DNA of 64,000 nt from Methylobacterium nodulans ORS 2060 (GTDB taxonomy: Bacteria; Pseudomonadota; Alphaproteobacteria; Rhizobiales; Beijerinckiaceae): positions 4,641,001 through 4,705,000 of the forward strand of contig NC_011894.1 in NCBI RefSeq assembly GCF_000022085.1. The letters are read 5' to 3'. Shown one piece after another: positions 47,557-55,651 of the stretch (positions are counted from its first letter, which is position 1; each line of letters starts with the position of its first letter). The notes below the pieces were generated by a model. That model was not told the origin of the DNA, did no database searches, and worked only from the letters and a program-made list of their open reading frames with translations. The position numbers were made by a program, and so were the translations under genes.

Positions 47557-47964
47557 ATGCGCAAACCGACCGAATCCGCCGGCCCCACGCAGCGCCAGCA
47601 GCGCGTGGCCGAGCTCGTGCGCCACGCCATCGCGGAGGTGCTGAGCCGGGGCGACCTGCAGGACCCGGTGCTGAGCCGGCATGTCATCACCGTGCCAGAG
47701 GTCCGCATGTCGCCGGACCTCAAGCTCGCCACCGCCTACGTGATGCCGCTCGGCGGCGAGGACGAGCAGCCCGTGATCGAGGCGCTGGAGCGCAATCGCA
47801 AGGTGCTGCGCCAGGAGGTGGCGCGGCGGGTGAACCTCAAATTCGCCCCGGACCTGCGCTTCCGCCGCGACGAGACCTTCGACGAGGCGGCGCGCATCGA
47901 CAGGCTCCTGCGCAGCGACAAGGTGCAGCGGGATCTCGGCCCGGACCGCGATTCCGGGGAGTGA
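47557..47964 (+). CDS. rbfA: Ribosome-binding factor A
   Basis: 135 residues from ATG 47557; a TTG three codons earlier is less likely. [55 protein letters not shown] is the KH-like RbfA fold. It binds 16S rRNA helix 1 during 30S maturation and cold adaptation. The C-terminal [19 protein letters not shown] is conserved. It lies between infB and truB in the usual order. Confidence 0.96.
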   Translation: MRKPTESAGPTQRQQRVAELVRHAIAEVLSRGDLQDPVLSRHVITVPEVRMSPDLKLATAYVMPLGGEDEQPVIEALERNRKVLRQEVARRVNLKFAPDLRFRRDETFDEAARIDRLLRSDKVQRDLGPDRDSGE

Positions 47965-48072
47965 GGCACCGCGCCGCCTGAAACGGCGCGCTTCAACGAC
48001 CATTGAAGAGATCGAGGGGGCGGCGCGGAAGGCTTCCGCAGGGCCGTCCGCCTCTTTTTGGGGACGGGATCG

Positions 48073-49080
48073 ATGATGCACGAGGACCAGGCTGCCGGGG
48101 CCATGCCGGCTGCGCCGCCGCGCGAGGGCCGGCCGCCCCGCGGAAGGGGACGCCCGCAGGGCGACCGGCCCAAGCGCCGCGAGATCAGCGGCTGGGTCAT
48201 CCTCGACAAGGGCGTCGGCATGACCTCGACCCATGCGGTCGCTGCCGTGAAGCGCGCGCTCAATGCCAAGAAGGCCGGCCATGCCGGCACCCTCGATCCG
48301 CTGGCCTCCGGCATCCTGCCGATTGCGCTTGGCGAGGCGACGAAGACCGTTCCCTTCGTCATGGACGGGCGGAAGGCCTACGTCTTCACCGTGACCTGGG
48401 GCACCGAGACCGACACCGACGACGCGGAGGGGCGCCCGGTCGCGATCTCCGACAAGCGCCCGACGCGCGAGGAGGTGGAGGCCGTGCTGCCGCGCTTCGT
48501 CGGCGCGATCGAGCAGGTGCCGCCGCGCTACTCCGCCATCAAGATCCAGGGCGAGCGCGCCTACGACCTCGCCCGCGACGGCGAGGTGATCGATCTCGTG
48601 GCCCGTCCGGTCCAGATCGACCGGCTCGCGGTGGTGGCCCACACGGAGGAGCGCACCATCATCGAGGCCGAATGCGGCAAGGGCACCTATGTGCGGGCGA
48701 TCGCCCGCGATCTCGGCCGTGCGCTCGGCTGCCTCGGCCACGTCTCGGCCCTGCGCCGCACCCGCGTCGGACCCTTCGCGGAAGACCAGTCCTGCACCAT
48801 CGGGGCGCTGGAGGCCGCGCAGGGCGAGGAGGTGCCGGCGGTGCTGCGTCCCGTCGAGACCGCGCTCGATGCGGTGCCCTGCGTGCCGGTCTCGCGCGAC
48901 ATGGCGCTGCGCCTGATGCGCGGCCAGTCGGTCATCCTGCGCGGGCGCGACGCCCCGGCCGCCGGCAAGGCCTACGCGACCTGCAACGGCATCCTGGTGG
49001 CGGTGGGCGATGTGGAGCGGGGCGAGCTGGTGCCTCACCGCGTCTTCCATCTCGGGGGTATTGCGGCCCGCCATGGCTGA
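48073..49080 (+). CDS. truB: tRNA pseudouridine-55 synthase TruB
   Basis: 335 residues from ATG 48073. Catalytic Asp D75 in [25 protein letters not shown]. Other landmarks: [44 protein letters not shown] and [20 protein letters not shown]. The Arg/Gly/Pro-rich first 35 residues are an alphaproteobacterial extension. It makes psi55 in the T loop of tRNAs. The TGA overlaps the ATG of the thioesterase gene. Confidence 0.96.
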   Translation: MMHEDQAAGAMPAAPPREGRPPRGRGRPQGDRPKRREISGWVILDKGVGMTSTHAVAAVKRALNAKKAGHAGTLDPLASGILPIALGEATKTVPFVMDGRKAYVFTVTWGTETDTDDAEGRPVAISDKRPTREEVEAVLPRFVGAIEQVPPRYSAIKIQGERAYDLARDGEVIDLVARPVQIDRLAVVAHTEERTIIEAECGKGTYVRAIARDLGRALGCLGHVSALRRTRVGPFAEDQSCTIGALEAAQGEEVPAVLRPVETALDAVPCVPVSRDMALRLMRGQSVILRGRDAPAAGKAYATCNGILVAVGDVERGELVPHRVFHLGGIAARHG

Positions 49081-49510
49081 GATCCTGTCCGCCGAGGATC
49101 CGCGGATCCTCTGGACCGAGGATGTCCTGCGCTACCGCGACACCGATGCGAACGGCCACGTGAACAACGCGGTCTTCGCAGGCTTCTGCGAGAGCGGGCG
49201 GGTGCAGTTCTTCGCCACGCACATCACGCCGGTGCTGCCGCCGGGCAGCGCCCTCGTCCTCGCCCGGTTCGTCATCGATTACCGGGCGGAGCTCCACTTT
49301 CCGGACCGCGTCCGCACCGGGACCTGGCTCGCCCGCCTCGGCCGCACCTCGATGGGGTTCCGCAACCGGATCACCGCGGGCGACCGGCTGGTTGGGGAGG
49401 CGGAAGCGACCTGCGTCCTTCTCGACGCGGCGACGCGGCGGCCGCGTCCGCTTGAGGGGGCGGCGCGGGCGGCGGCCGAGCAGCTGCTGATCCCGGCCCC
49501 GGCGGCGTGA
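49073..49510 (+). CDS. Hotdog-fold acyl-CoA thioesterase (4HBT family)
   Basis: 145 residues from ATG 49073, which overlaps the truB end by eight bases. The 4HBT signature reads [24 protein letters not shown], with D25 before GHVNN in the place of the catalytic Asp. Members hydrolyse acyl-CoA or aryl-CoA thioesters in the cytoplasm (YbgC, FadM, 4-hydroxybenzoyl-CoA thioesterase). Substrate is not predictable. It is coupled to the ribosome/tRNA operon by position only. Confidence 0.9.
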   Translation: MAEILSAEDPRILWTEDVLRYRDTDANGHVNNAVFAGFCESGRVQFFATHITPVLPPGSALVLARFVIDYRAELHFPDRVRTGTWLARLGRTSMGFRNRITAGDRLVGEAEATCVLLDAATRRPRPLEGAARAAAEQLLIPAPAA

Positions 49511-49969
49511 CGCCCCTTCGGCCCTTCCCCGCCCGGGGAACTGCCGTTGCCTCGGAGAGGCGGGGCTCGCGTCTGTCGGATGCAAAAGAGACTCGAAGGC
49601 CCTTCCCCATCCCGGACACCTGCTTGGCAGCCGCTCCGCTCCTCATGCTGAGGCGCGGGCGATCACAGATCGCACTGGCGATCGAAGATCGCGCAGGCTG
49701 CCTCGAAGCACCCCGGACCGGTGGTCCGGGCCAAACTGGTGTCTCGGAGCGCCGTTCAGGGGTGCTTCGAGGCTCGCTGCGGTGCGATCTTCGATCGCCA
49801 GCACCTCAGCATGAGGGCCGGGTTGGCTGCCCCAGAAGGAAGAACTCGCTCTGCCGCGATTTCATCCGCCAGGGTCGGCCCGGCCGGTGGTGAACTCATA
49901 CGAATCCGACGGACACCCGGTCGTGATGGCGGTCCCCCGGATCCGGCGTCCTCGTCTCCTGGATGAATG
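49511..49969. other. 459-base intergenic region dominated by a giant palindrome
   Basis: Between the convergent thioesterase and secreted-protein genes. No credible gene. The only structure seen is the 176-base palindrome at 49641-49816; the flanks look like ordinary non-coding DNA. Confidence 0.7.
49641..49816. repeat. 176-base imperfect palindrome with three perfect arm blocks
   Basis: CCTCATGCTGAGG (49641-49653) with CCTCAGCATGAGG (49804-49816); CTGGCGATCGAAGATCGC (49675-49692) with 49784-49801; GCCTCGAAGCACCCC (49700-49714) with GGGGTGCTTCGAGGC (49759-49773). A small GGACC/GGTCC hairpin lies near the centre. The CCTCATGCTGAGG end resembles dispersed intergenic repeats known from Rhizobiales. 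Either strand would form one very long hairpin. Confidence 0.92.
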
Positions 49970-51130
49970 CTACGGCCACACCTTGATCGCCACGGGCCGG
50001 CGCATGAGGTCGCGATCGGAGGTTATCGCGCAACCCTTCGTCCTCAGCGTCGCGTAGTAGAGCTCCGCGCGGTCGCCCACGTCGTCGAAGTTGCGGCCGC
50101 GCGCATCCCGGTCGATGAGCGACGGATAGCTGATCAACTCGCCGCCCGCCTTGCAGGGATCGTCGTAGAGGGTCGGGCCGGCGAGGAGCAGGCGCGGCTC
50201 GTCCCAGGCCAGGAGGTCGCGGGAGGTGGTCCAGTAGAAGCCCGAGCGCGGGAAGATCCCGCCTGCCGCGGCCTGGAAGACAGCGATCCAGGCGCCCGTC
50301 CCGCGGTGGCGGCTCACGGAGCCGACCGGAGCCGGGAAGGGGGCGATCGGCTTGCAGGCGCCCGCCGGCTTCGCCCCCCTGCGGTAGGGGTCCGGGAAGG
50401 CGGCGGTGAAATCCTTCCCGTCATAGGCCCGCCACCGGCCCGGGTCGCGCAGGTCGTCCGAGCGGAACAGGCAGACGCCGAAGGGCTGCCCGGCCCAGCC
50501 GGTATTCGAGGCGAAGAAGTACCAGTAGCCTGCGTCCTGCACGATGTTCGAGGGGTTGAAGAAACCCCGGTGGCGGCCCTGCTCGACCTCCTGGCGGAAG
50601 GGAGGGGCGGCCACCACGACGGGCGGCGATGCGCGCGTGAAGCTCGCGGCTCCATCCGTCGAGCGCGCGGCCAGGATCGTGTTGTACCAGCAGGCCATCG
50701 TCTCGCCGGAGATGCAGCGGCCGGGATGGGTCTCCGCGTGGTACTCGTGGTGGAGGAGGGCAAGGACCGTGCGGCCGTCCTCGGTCCAGGTGGCGGTGAT
50801 CCAGCTGCGGTCGTCGTAGCGCTCGGGCTCCGCGGCGAGACCCGAATCGAGGACGATGCGGCAATCGAGCTTCAGGCTGTCGGCGTCCGGCCCGCGCAGG
50901 GCCCGGTTCCGGTAGTGCATCCCGAAGACGACCAGGGAGCCCGCCGCATCCCGGAAGGCGCGGGCCGGCGCATCCGGCACGTCGTGTCCGTCGCAGGCGT
51001 CGCGGCTCGCCTGGAACACCACCCGGGGCGGCCCGAGCAGCGTCAGGGCCGAGAGCGGCGGGCCGGGCTCGGCCCGCGGCGCGGTCAGGACCGCGGCGCA
51101 AAGCCACGCGGCGAGAAGGGGAAGGCGCAT
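49970..51130 (-). CDS. Secreted protein with probable five-bladed beta-propeller (GH43/GH62-like), function unknown
   Basis: 386 residues from ATG 51128-51130. Signal peptide about 1-20 (AAVLTAPRA). Repeated strand patterns (ITATWTEDGRTVLALLHHEYH, NTILAARSTDGAASFTRA, GFFNPSNIVQDAGYWYFFASNT, GFYWTTSRDLLAWDEPRLLLAG) resemble five-bladed propellers of glycosidase clan F. Several Cys (DACDGHD, CWYN, ACKP, DPCKAG) suggest disulfides in the periplasm. No catalytic set can be assigned with certainty, so enzymatic activity is open. Stand-alone and divergent from nnrU. Confidence 0.75.
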   Translation of the reverse strand: MRLPLLAAWLCAAVLTAPRAEPGPPLSALTLLGPPRVVFQASRDACDGHDVPDAPARAFRDAAGSLVVFGMHYRNRALRGPDADSLKLDCRIVLDSGLAAEPERYDDRSWITATWTEDGRTVLALLHHEYHAETHPGRCISGETMACWYNTILAARSTDGAASFTRASPPVVVAAPPFRQEVEQGRHRGFFNPSNIVQDAGYWYFFASNTGWAGQPFGVCLFRSDDLRDPGRWRAYDGKDFTAAFPDPYRRGAKPAGACKPIAPFPAPVGSVSRHRGTGAWIAVFQAAAGGIFPRSGFYWTTSRDLLAWDEPRLLLAGPTLYDDPCKAGGELISYPSLIDRDARGRNFDDVGDRAELYYATLRTKGCAITSDRDLMRRPVAIKVWP

Positions 51131-51228
51131 CGGCTCGACCTGGACTTTTCGCGCCAGCCTGTCCGACACTTGCTTGCGACTTGCTTGCGCGAGCCGCCGA
51201 TTCCCCCGAAAACCCTGGTGGCACCCCC

Positions 51229-51822
51229 ATGCTGGTCCTTGTGCTCGGCCTCGTGCTGTTCCTCGGCACCCACGCCTTCACCATGCTGCGCGGCCCCCGC
51301 GCCCGGCTGATCGAGCGGATCGGGGAAGCGCCCTACAAGATCGGCTATTCGCTCCTCTCCCTCGCCGGGCTGATCGTGATCGGCATCGGCTTCGGCCAGT
51401 ACCGGCAGCACGGCTATGTCGAGCTGTGGTCGCCGCCGGTCTGGACGCGGCACCTCGCCCTGGTCTTGGTGCTCGTCGCCTTCGTCGCCGTCGTGGCCGC
51501 CTACCTGCCCGGGCGGATCCGCAGCACGCTCAAGCACCCGATGCTCGCCGGGGTGAAGATCTGGGCTGTGGCGCATCTCCTCGCCAATGGCGATCTCGGC
51601 TCGATCCTGCTCTTCGGCAGCATTCTCGCCTGGGCGGTGGCGGCGCGCATCAGCGCCAAACGGCGCGACGAGGTGAAGGCCCATGCGGGTCCGGCGGCAG
51701 CCCCGGCGGGCTGGCGCAACGATGCGCTTGCGGTCGGCATCGGGGCGGTGGCGTGGTTCGTCTTCGCCCGGGTGCTGCATCCGTGGCTGATCGGCGTCGC
51801 CGTCTGGCCGGGGCAGGCCTGA
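51229..51822 (+). CDS. NnrU-family integral membrane protein
   Basis: 197 residues from ATG 51229. About six membrane helices; GTHAFTMLRGPRARLIERIGEAPYKIGYSLLSLAGL and HPMLAGVKIWAVAHLLANGDLGSILLFGSILAWAV are the family signature, including the conserved His residues. NnrU was named for its link to nitrite and nitric oxide reduction and is related to phytoene/isoprenoid-linked Z-ISO proteins that carry haem. No denitrification genes are nearby. Confidence 0.9.
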   Translation: MLVLVLGLVLFLGTHAFTMLRGPRARLIERIGEAPYKIGYSLLSLAGLIVIGIGFGQYRQHGYVELWSPPVWTRHLALVLVLVAFVAVVAAYLPGRIRSTLKHPMLAGVKIWAVAHLLANGDLGSILLFGSILAWAVAARISAKRRDEVKAHAGPAAAPAGWRNDALAVGIGAVAWFVFARVLHPWLIGVAVWPGQA

Positions 51823-51939
51823 GCGGCGCCGTTCCGGCGCACTCACCGCTCCGGCGCGCTCGCCTTCCCGGCGCGTCTGTGCTACGCGGGCCGCCCTGTC
51901 GCGGGCGCGCGCGGCACGGTTCCGGCGAGCGAGTCCGAG

Positions 51940-52650
51940 ATGAAAGAAGACGAGTTCATCCGCGAGGTCAACGAGGAATACCGACGGGACCGGGCGGCCG
52001 AGATCTGGAAGCGCTACAGCGGCGTCTTCATCGGGATCGCGGTGCTCGTCGTGCTGGGCATCGGCGGCTGGCGGTTCTGGCAGCACGAGCAGCAGGTTCA
52101 GGCCGAGGCGGCGAGCCGGCGCTTCGACGAGGCCGTGCGCACCGCCAAGGACAAGGGCGCGGATGCCGCCAAGACCTTCGAGGCGGTGGCTGCGGATGCG
52201 CCCGGAGGCTACCGGGTTCTCGCCCGGCTCCGCGCCGCGGCCGAGGCCGGCAAGGTCGAACCGGCCGCAGGCGCCAAGGCTTATGCGGCCATCGCGGACG
52301 ACAATGCGGTCGGGCAGGGCCTGCGGGACGTGGCGCGGCTGCGCGGCGCGCTGCTGCGGCTCGACGCGGACGACCCGGAGGCGCTCAACACCCTGCAGGG
52401 GCTCGCCACGCCGACGAACGCCTTCCGGCACACGGCCCGCGAGATGCTCGGGCTGTCGGCCTTGAGGAAGGGCGATTTCGACGGGGCCGGCCGCTGGTTC
52501 GACCAGATCGCTGCCGACCGCGAGACCCCCCAGGGGCTGCGCCAGCGCCTGGAGGTCTACATCGCCCTGGTGGCGGGCGGAAAGGTGCAGGTCAGCGACG
52601 CGACGCCCGCGCCCCAGGCGGCTCCACCCCCGCCGCAGGTGACGCGGTAG
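51940..52650 (+). CDS. YfgM-like tetratricopeptide membrane protein
   Basis: 236 residues. MKEDEFIREVNEEYRRDRAAEIWKRY at the N-terminus, a single membrane anchor about 27-46, then helical TPR-like repeats (ALLRLDADDPEALNTLQGLATP, LSALRKGDFDGAGRWFDQIAAD) in the periplasm and a Pro-rich tail. It resembles E. coli YfgM, which works with SecYEG and PpiD. In many proteobacteria the order is yfgM-bamB-der; here der follows directly and bamB is not between them. Confidence 0.85.
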   Translation: MKEDEFIREVNEEYRRDRAAEIWKRYSGVFIGIAVLVVLGIGGWRFWQHEQQVQAEAASRRFDEAVRTAKDKGADAAKTFEAVAADAPGGYRVLARLRAAAEAGKVEPAAGAKAYAAIADDNAVGQGLRDVARLRGALLRLDADDPEALNTLQGLATPTNAFRHTAREMLGLSALRKGDFDGAGRWFDQIAADRETPQGLRQRLEVYIALVAGGKVQVSDATPAPQAAPPPPQVTR

Positions 52651-52679
52651 GTTCGTCCGCCGGCAGAACGAGGATGACC

Positions 52680-52711
52680 GGAACCCCTCTCCCGCACGGG
52701 AGAGGGGTTCC
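52680..52711. repeat. Inverted repeat sharing a core with the urtA-urtB repeat
   Basis: GGAACCCCTCTCCCG (52680-52694) and CGGGAGAGGGGTTCC (52697-52711), two-base centre. The CCCCTCTCCC core is identical to that at 29684-29693. It is between the TPR gene and der; no U tract follows. Confidence 0.8.
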
Positions 52712-52781
52712 CACGTTATAGAGAGTCGGTTCCGGTGCGTTCCGGCGCCGGTCACGACCTTTTCGATCAGGAACCTTCCCC

Positions 52782-54125
52782 ATGCCGATGCCCACCGTCG
52801 CGATCGTCGGGCGTCCCAACGTCGGCAAATCGACGCTGTTCAACCGGCTCGTCGGCCGCAAGCTCGCCCTCGTGGATGACCGCCCCGGTGTCACCCGTGA
52901 TCGGCGCGAGGGCGAGGCGCGGCTCGGGCACCTGCTCTTCACCATCATCGACACGGCGGGGCTGGAGGAGGCGGATTCCGAATCGCTCGCCGGCCGCATG
53001 CGCGCCCAGACCGAGGCGGCGATCGCCGAGGCGGATGCCGTGCTGTTCGTGATCGACGCCCGCGCCGGCCTGCTCCCGGCCGACCAGCCCTTCGCGGAGC
53101 TGGTTCGCCGCGCCGACAAGCCGGTGATCCTGCTCGCCAACAAGGCCGAGGGCGGGGCCGGCCTCGCGGGGGCCTACGAGGCGTTCGGCCTCGGCCTCGG
53201 CGATCCGGTGCCGGTTTCGGCCGAGCATGGCGAGGGCATGGGCCAATTGCTCGACGCGCTGGCGGAGGTGCTGCCGGAGCCGGACGAGGCGGAGGACGAG
53301 GCCGGCGGGGACAGGCCGCTCAAGGTGGCGATCGTCGGGCGCCCGAATGCCGGCAAGTCCACCCTCATCAACCGGATGCTGGGCGAGAACCGTCTCCTCG
53401 TCGGGCCGGAAGCCGGCATTACTCGCGATTCGATCTCCCTCGACTGGGAATGGCGCGGGCGGCGGATCAAGCTTCACGACACCGCCGGGATGCGCCGGCG
53501 CGCCCGCGTGGACGACAAGCTCGAGAAGCTCGCCGTCTCGGACGGTCTGCGGGCGGTGCGCTTCGCCGAGGTGGTGGTGGTGCTCCTCGATGCGACGATC
53601 CCGTTCGAGAAGCAGGACCTCACCATCGTCGACCTCGTCGAGCAGGAGGGCCGTGCGCTGGTGATCGGCCTCAACAAGTGGGATCTCGTCGCCGATCAGC
53701 CGGGCTTGCTGAAGGAGCTGAAGGAGAAGGCCGCACGGCTGCTGCCGCAGGTGCGCGGCGCCGCCGTGGTGCCGCTCTCCGGGCTCGCGGGGAACGGCAT
53801 CGATCGCCTGATGCAGGCCGTGGTGGCGGCCTTCGAGGTCTGGAACCGCCGGGTGCCGACGGCGCGCATCAACCAGTGGCTGTCCGAGGCGGTTCAGGCG
53901 AATCCGCCGCCCGCGATCTCGGGCCGGCGCATCAAGATCCGCTACGCCACGCAGGTGAAGGCGCGCCCGCCGCACTTCGCGCTGTTCGGCAACCAGCTCA
54001 ACGTGCTGCCGAAATCCTACACGCGCTACCTCGTGAACGGCCTGCGCGACACCTTCGACCTGCCGGGCGTGCCGATCCGGCTGTCCTTGCGCACCTCGAA
54101 GAACCCCTTCGACAAGGGGGAGTGA
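52782..54125 (+). CDS. der: Ribosome-associated GTPase Der (EngA)
   Basis: 447 residues with two tandem GTPase domains, unique to Der: G1 motifs GRPNVGKST (K16) and GRPNAGKST (K192), G3 DTAGLEE and [11 protein letters not shown]4 NKAEG and NKWD. The C-terminal KH-like domain ([44 protein letters not shown]) completes it. It acts in 50S subunit assembly. The start at the first ATG of [10 protein letters not shown] fits; ATG two codons later is possible. Confidence 0.97.
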   Translation: MPMPTVAIVGRPNVGKSTLFNRLVGRKLALVDDRPGVTRDRREGEARLGHLLFTIIDTAGLEEADSESLAGRMRAQTEAAIAEADAVLFVIDARAGLLPADQPFAELVRRADKPVILLANKAEGGAGLAGAYEAFGLGLGDPVPVSAEHGEGMGQLLDALAEVLPEPDEAEDEAGGDRPLKVAIVGRPNAGKSTLINRMLGENRLLVGPEAGITRDSISLDWEWRGRRIKLHDTAGMRRRARVDDKLEKLAVSDGLRAVRFAEVVVVLLDATIPFEKQDLTIVDLVEQEGRALVIGLNKWDLVADQPGLLKELKEKAARLLPQVRGAAVVPLSGLAGNGIDRLMQAVVAAFEVWNRRVPTARINQWLSEAVQANPPPAISGRRIKIRYATQVKARPPHFALFGNQLNVLPKSYTRYLVNGLRDTFDLPGVPIRLSLRTSKNPFDKGE

Positions 54126-54157
54126 GGGCCGGTTCGACGGGGCCCCGTCCCGGCCCT
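54125..54157. terminator. Hairpin immediately after der
   Basis: AGGGCCGG (54125-54132) with CCGGCCCT (54150-54157), and inside it the perfect palindrome GACGGGGCCCCGTC (54136-54149). It begins on the last base of the der stop. No U tract. Confidence 0.6.
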
Positions 54158-54204
54158 GCAGCTCAGGTCAGGGTGATCGTCCCCAGTCGGACACGGTCCG
54201 AGGT

Positions 54205-54375
54205 TCAGCGCGGCTTCGCATCCGCGGGCAGGTGCTTGGTGTAGGCCTCCCGCTGCTCCTTCTCGCGCAGCAGCGCCTCGTAGGCTGCCTTCTGCTCCGC
54301 CGAGACCGTGAGTCTGCGCCCGCGCTCCGGCTTGCGGCGCGGCTTGCGCTTGAACTGGTCCGTCGTCTCGCTCAT
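54205..54375 (-). CDS. Small basic protein of 56 residues, unknown function
   Basis: ATG at 54373-54375 gives MSETTDQFKRKPRRKPERG, then a helical EQKAAYEALLREKEQREAY and tail HLPADAKPR. The cluster of Lys and Arg at 9-19 suggests nucleic-acid or ribosome contact. It sits 23 bases after the dihydrofolate reductase stop on the same strand, so it is likely co-transcribed. I do not recognise the family. Confidence 0.6.
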   Translation of the reverse strand: MSETTDQFKRKPRRKPERGRRLTVSAEQKAAYEALLREKEQREAYTKHLPADAKPR

Positions 54376-54398
54376 CGAATCGGATCCCCGCCAGGATC

Positions 54399-54806
54399 TC
54401 ACCCTCGCAGCTTGCCCCCCACCAGCCAAGCGGGATCGAACCAGCGGTCGGCCTCGCCGTCATAGGGCAGGCGGGTGATGTCCCATTGCTGGATGTAGGG
54501 CGCGTAGACGTTCCAGACCGCGACGCCGCCGCCCACGAAGATGCGTCGGCCCGGATAGCGGGCGAGCACCGCCTGCGGATCCTCGTGCGAGCGGATGACC
54601 GCGATGGTGCGATCCTTGTAAGCGAAATCCGGCACCGCCTCGATCGTCTTCGGTCCGGCGATGAGGACGTGGCCCTGCGTCTCGGCGAAGAAGCGCGTCA
54701 CGTCCTCGATGTAGAGTGGGTCGGTATTGCCCTCCCAGGGCAGGCGTCCGTTGAGGCCGAGCTGGCCCCGCTGCCCGATGGCACACATCGCCCTGACGTC
54801 GATCAT
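54399..54806 (-). CDS. Dihydrofolate-reductase-like protein
   Basis: 135 residues, shorter than typical DHFR (about 160). It has MCAIGQRGQLGLNGRLPWEG (the NxxLPW folate region), HVLIAGPKTIEAVPDF (NADPH region), TIAVIRSHEDPQAVLARYPGRRIFVGGGVAVWNVYAPYIQQWDITRL. The acidic residue that protonates folate is not obvious after LPWEGNTD, so it may be a divergent reductase rather than the housekeeping FolA. It lies 74 bases beyond the short-chain dehydrogenase on the same strand. Confidence 0.8.
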   Translation of the reverse strand: MIDVRAMCAIGQRGQLGLNGRLPWEGNTDPLYIEDVTRFFAETQGHVLIAGPKTIEAVPDFAYKDRTIAVIRSHEDPQAVLARYPGRRIFVGGGVAVWNVYAPYIQQWDITRLPYDGEADRWFDPAWLVGGKLRG

Positions 54807-54880
54807 TGCGAACCCTCGTCTCCGGGCGCCTCATAGCGGCTCGCTCGCTCCGGAGCCAACCCCGACGATGCTCGGAATGG

Positions 54881-55645
54881 TCAGGCCGGCTTCTGCGGCG
54901 TCAGCACCCAGTCGGTGGGGAAGTCGTAGATCAGCCCGCTTTCCGTCCAGGCGGGATTCGCCAGCCGCACGATATGGGGCGCGAGATCCTCGGGCGTGCG
55001 CAGCGTCTCCGGATCCTCGCCCGGCATCGCCGCCCGGCGCATCGCCGTGCGCAAGGGGCCGGGATTGACGAGCATCGCCCGGATCGGGGTCGTGGCCGTC
55101 TCGGCCGCATAGGTGCGCACCAGGGCTTCCAGCGCCGCCTTCGAGACCGCGTAGGGACCCCAATAGGCCTTGCAGCTCCACGCGGCGCCCGAGGTGATGA
55201 AGATCGCCCGGCCGGCCTCCGAGCGCCGCAGCAGCGGGTCGAGGGAGCGGATCAGCCGCCAGTTCGCCGTGAGATTCACGTCCATCACGCTCGCCCACAG
55301 CTTCGGCTCGACATGCCCCAGGGGCATCAGCCGGCCGAGCACGCCCGCATTGCCGACCAGGATGTCGAGCCGGCCCCAGCGCTCGTGGATCGCCGCGCCG
55401 AGCCGGTCGATGGCGTCGTAGTCGGTCAGGTCGAGCGGCACGAGGGTCGCCGAACCGCCGGTCTGGCGGATCGCATCGTCGAGCTCCTCCAGGGCGCCCT
55501 GCGTGCGCGCGACCGCGATGACATGGGCGCCCGCCTCGGCGAGCGCCAGCGCCGCCGCGCGGCCGATACCGCGGGAGGCGCCGGTGACGACGGCAATGCG
55601 ATCGGCGAGGGGCTTGGATGTCTGCGGGTTCGGCGTGTCGGACAT
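54881..55645 (-). CDS. Short-chain dehydrogenase/reductase
   Basis: 254 residues. Cofactor loop TGASRGIG (25-32), NNAG replaced by VGNAG (NAG at residues 98-100), catalytic Ser in FITSGAAWS and YxxxK in PYAVSKAALEALVRTYA. The ending GLIYDFPTDWVLTPQ is seen in SDR genes next to purF in Rhizobiales. Substrate unknown. Its ATG lies only six bases after the purF stop, so it is co-expressed with purine synthesis genes. Confidence 0.9.
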   Translation of the reverse strand: MSDTPNPQTSKPLADRIAVVTGASRGIGRAAALALAEAGAHVIAVARTQGALEELDDAIRQTGGSATLVPLDLTDYDAIDRLGAAIHERWGRLDILVGNAGVLGRLMPLGHVEPKLWASVMDVNLTANWRLIRSLDPLLRRSEAGRAIFITSGAAWSCKAYWGPYAVSKAALEALVRTYAAETATTPIRAMLVNPGPLRTAMRRAAMPGEDPETLRTPEDLAPHIVRLANPAWTESGLIYDFPTDWVLTPQKPA

Positions 55646-55651
55646 CGGCGC

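Noticed and set aside
52729..52742. GTTC-N6-GTTC before der as a second LexA box
   Set aside because: Spacing is six, not the seven required by the alphaproteobacterial LexA motif.
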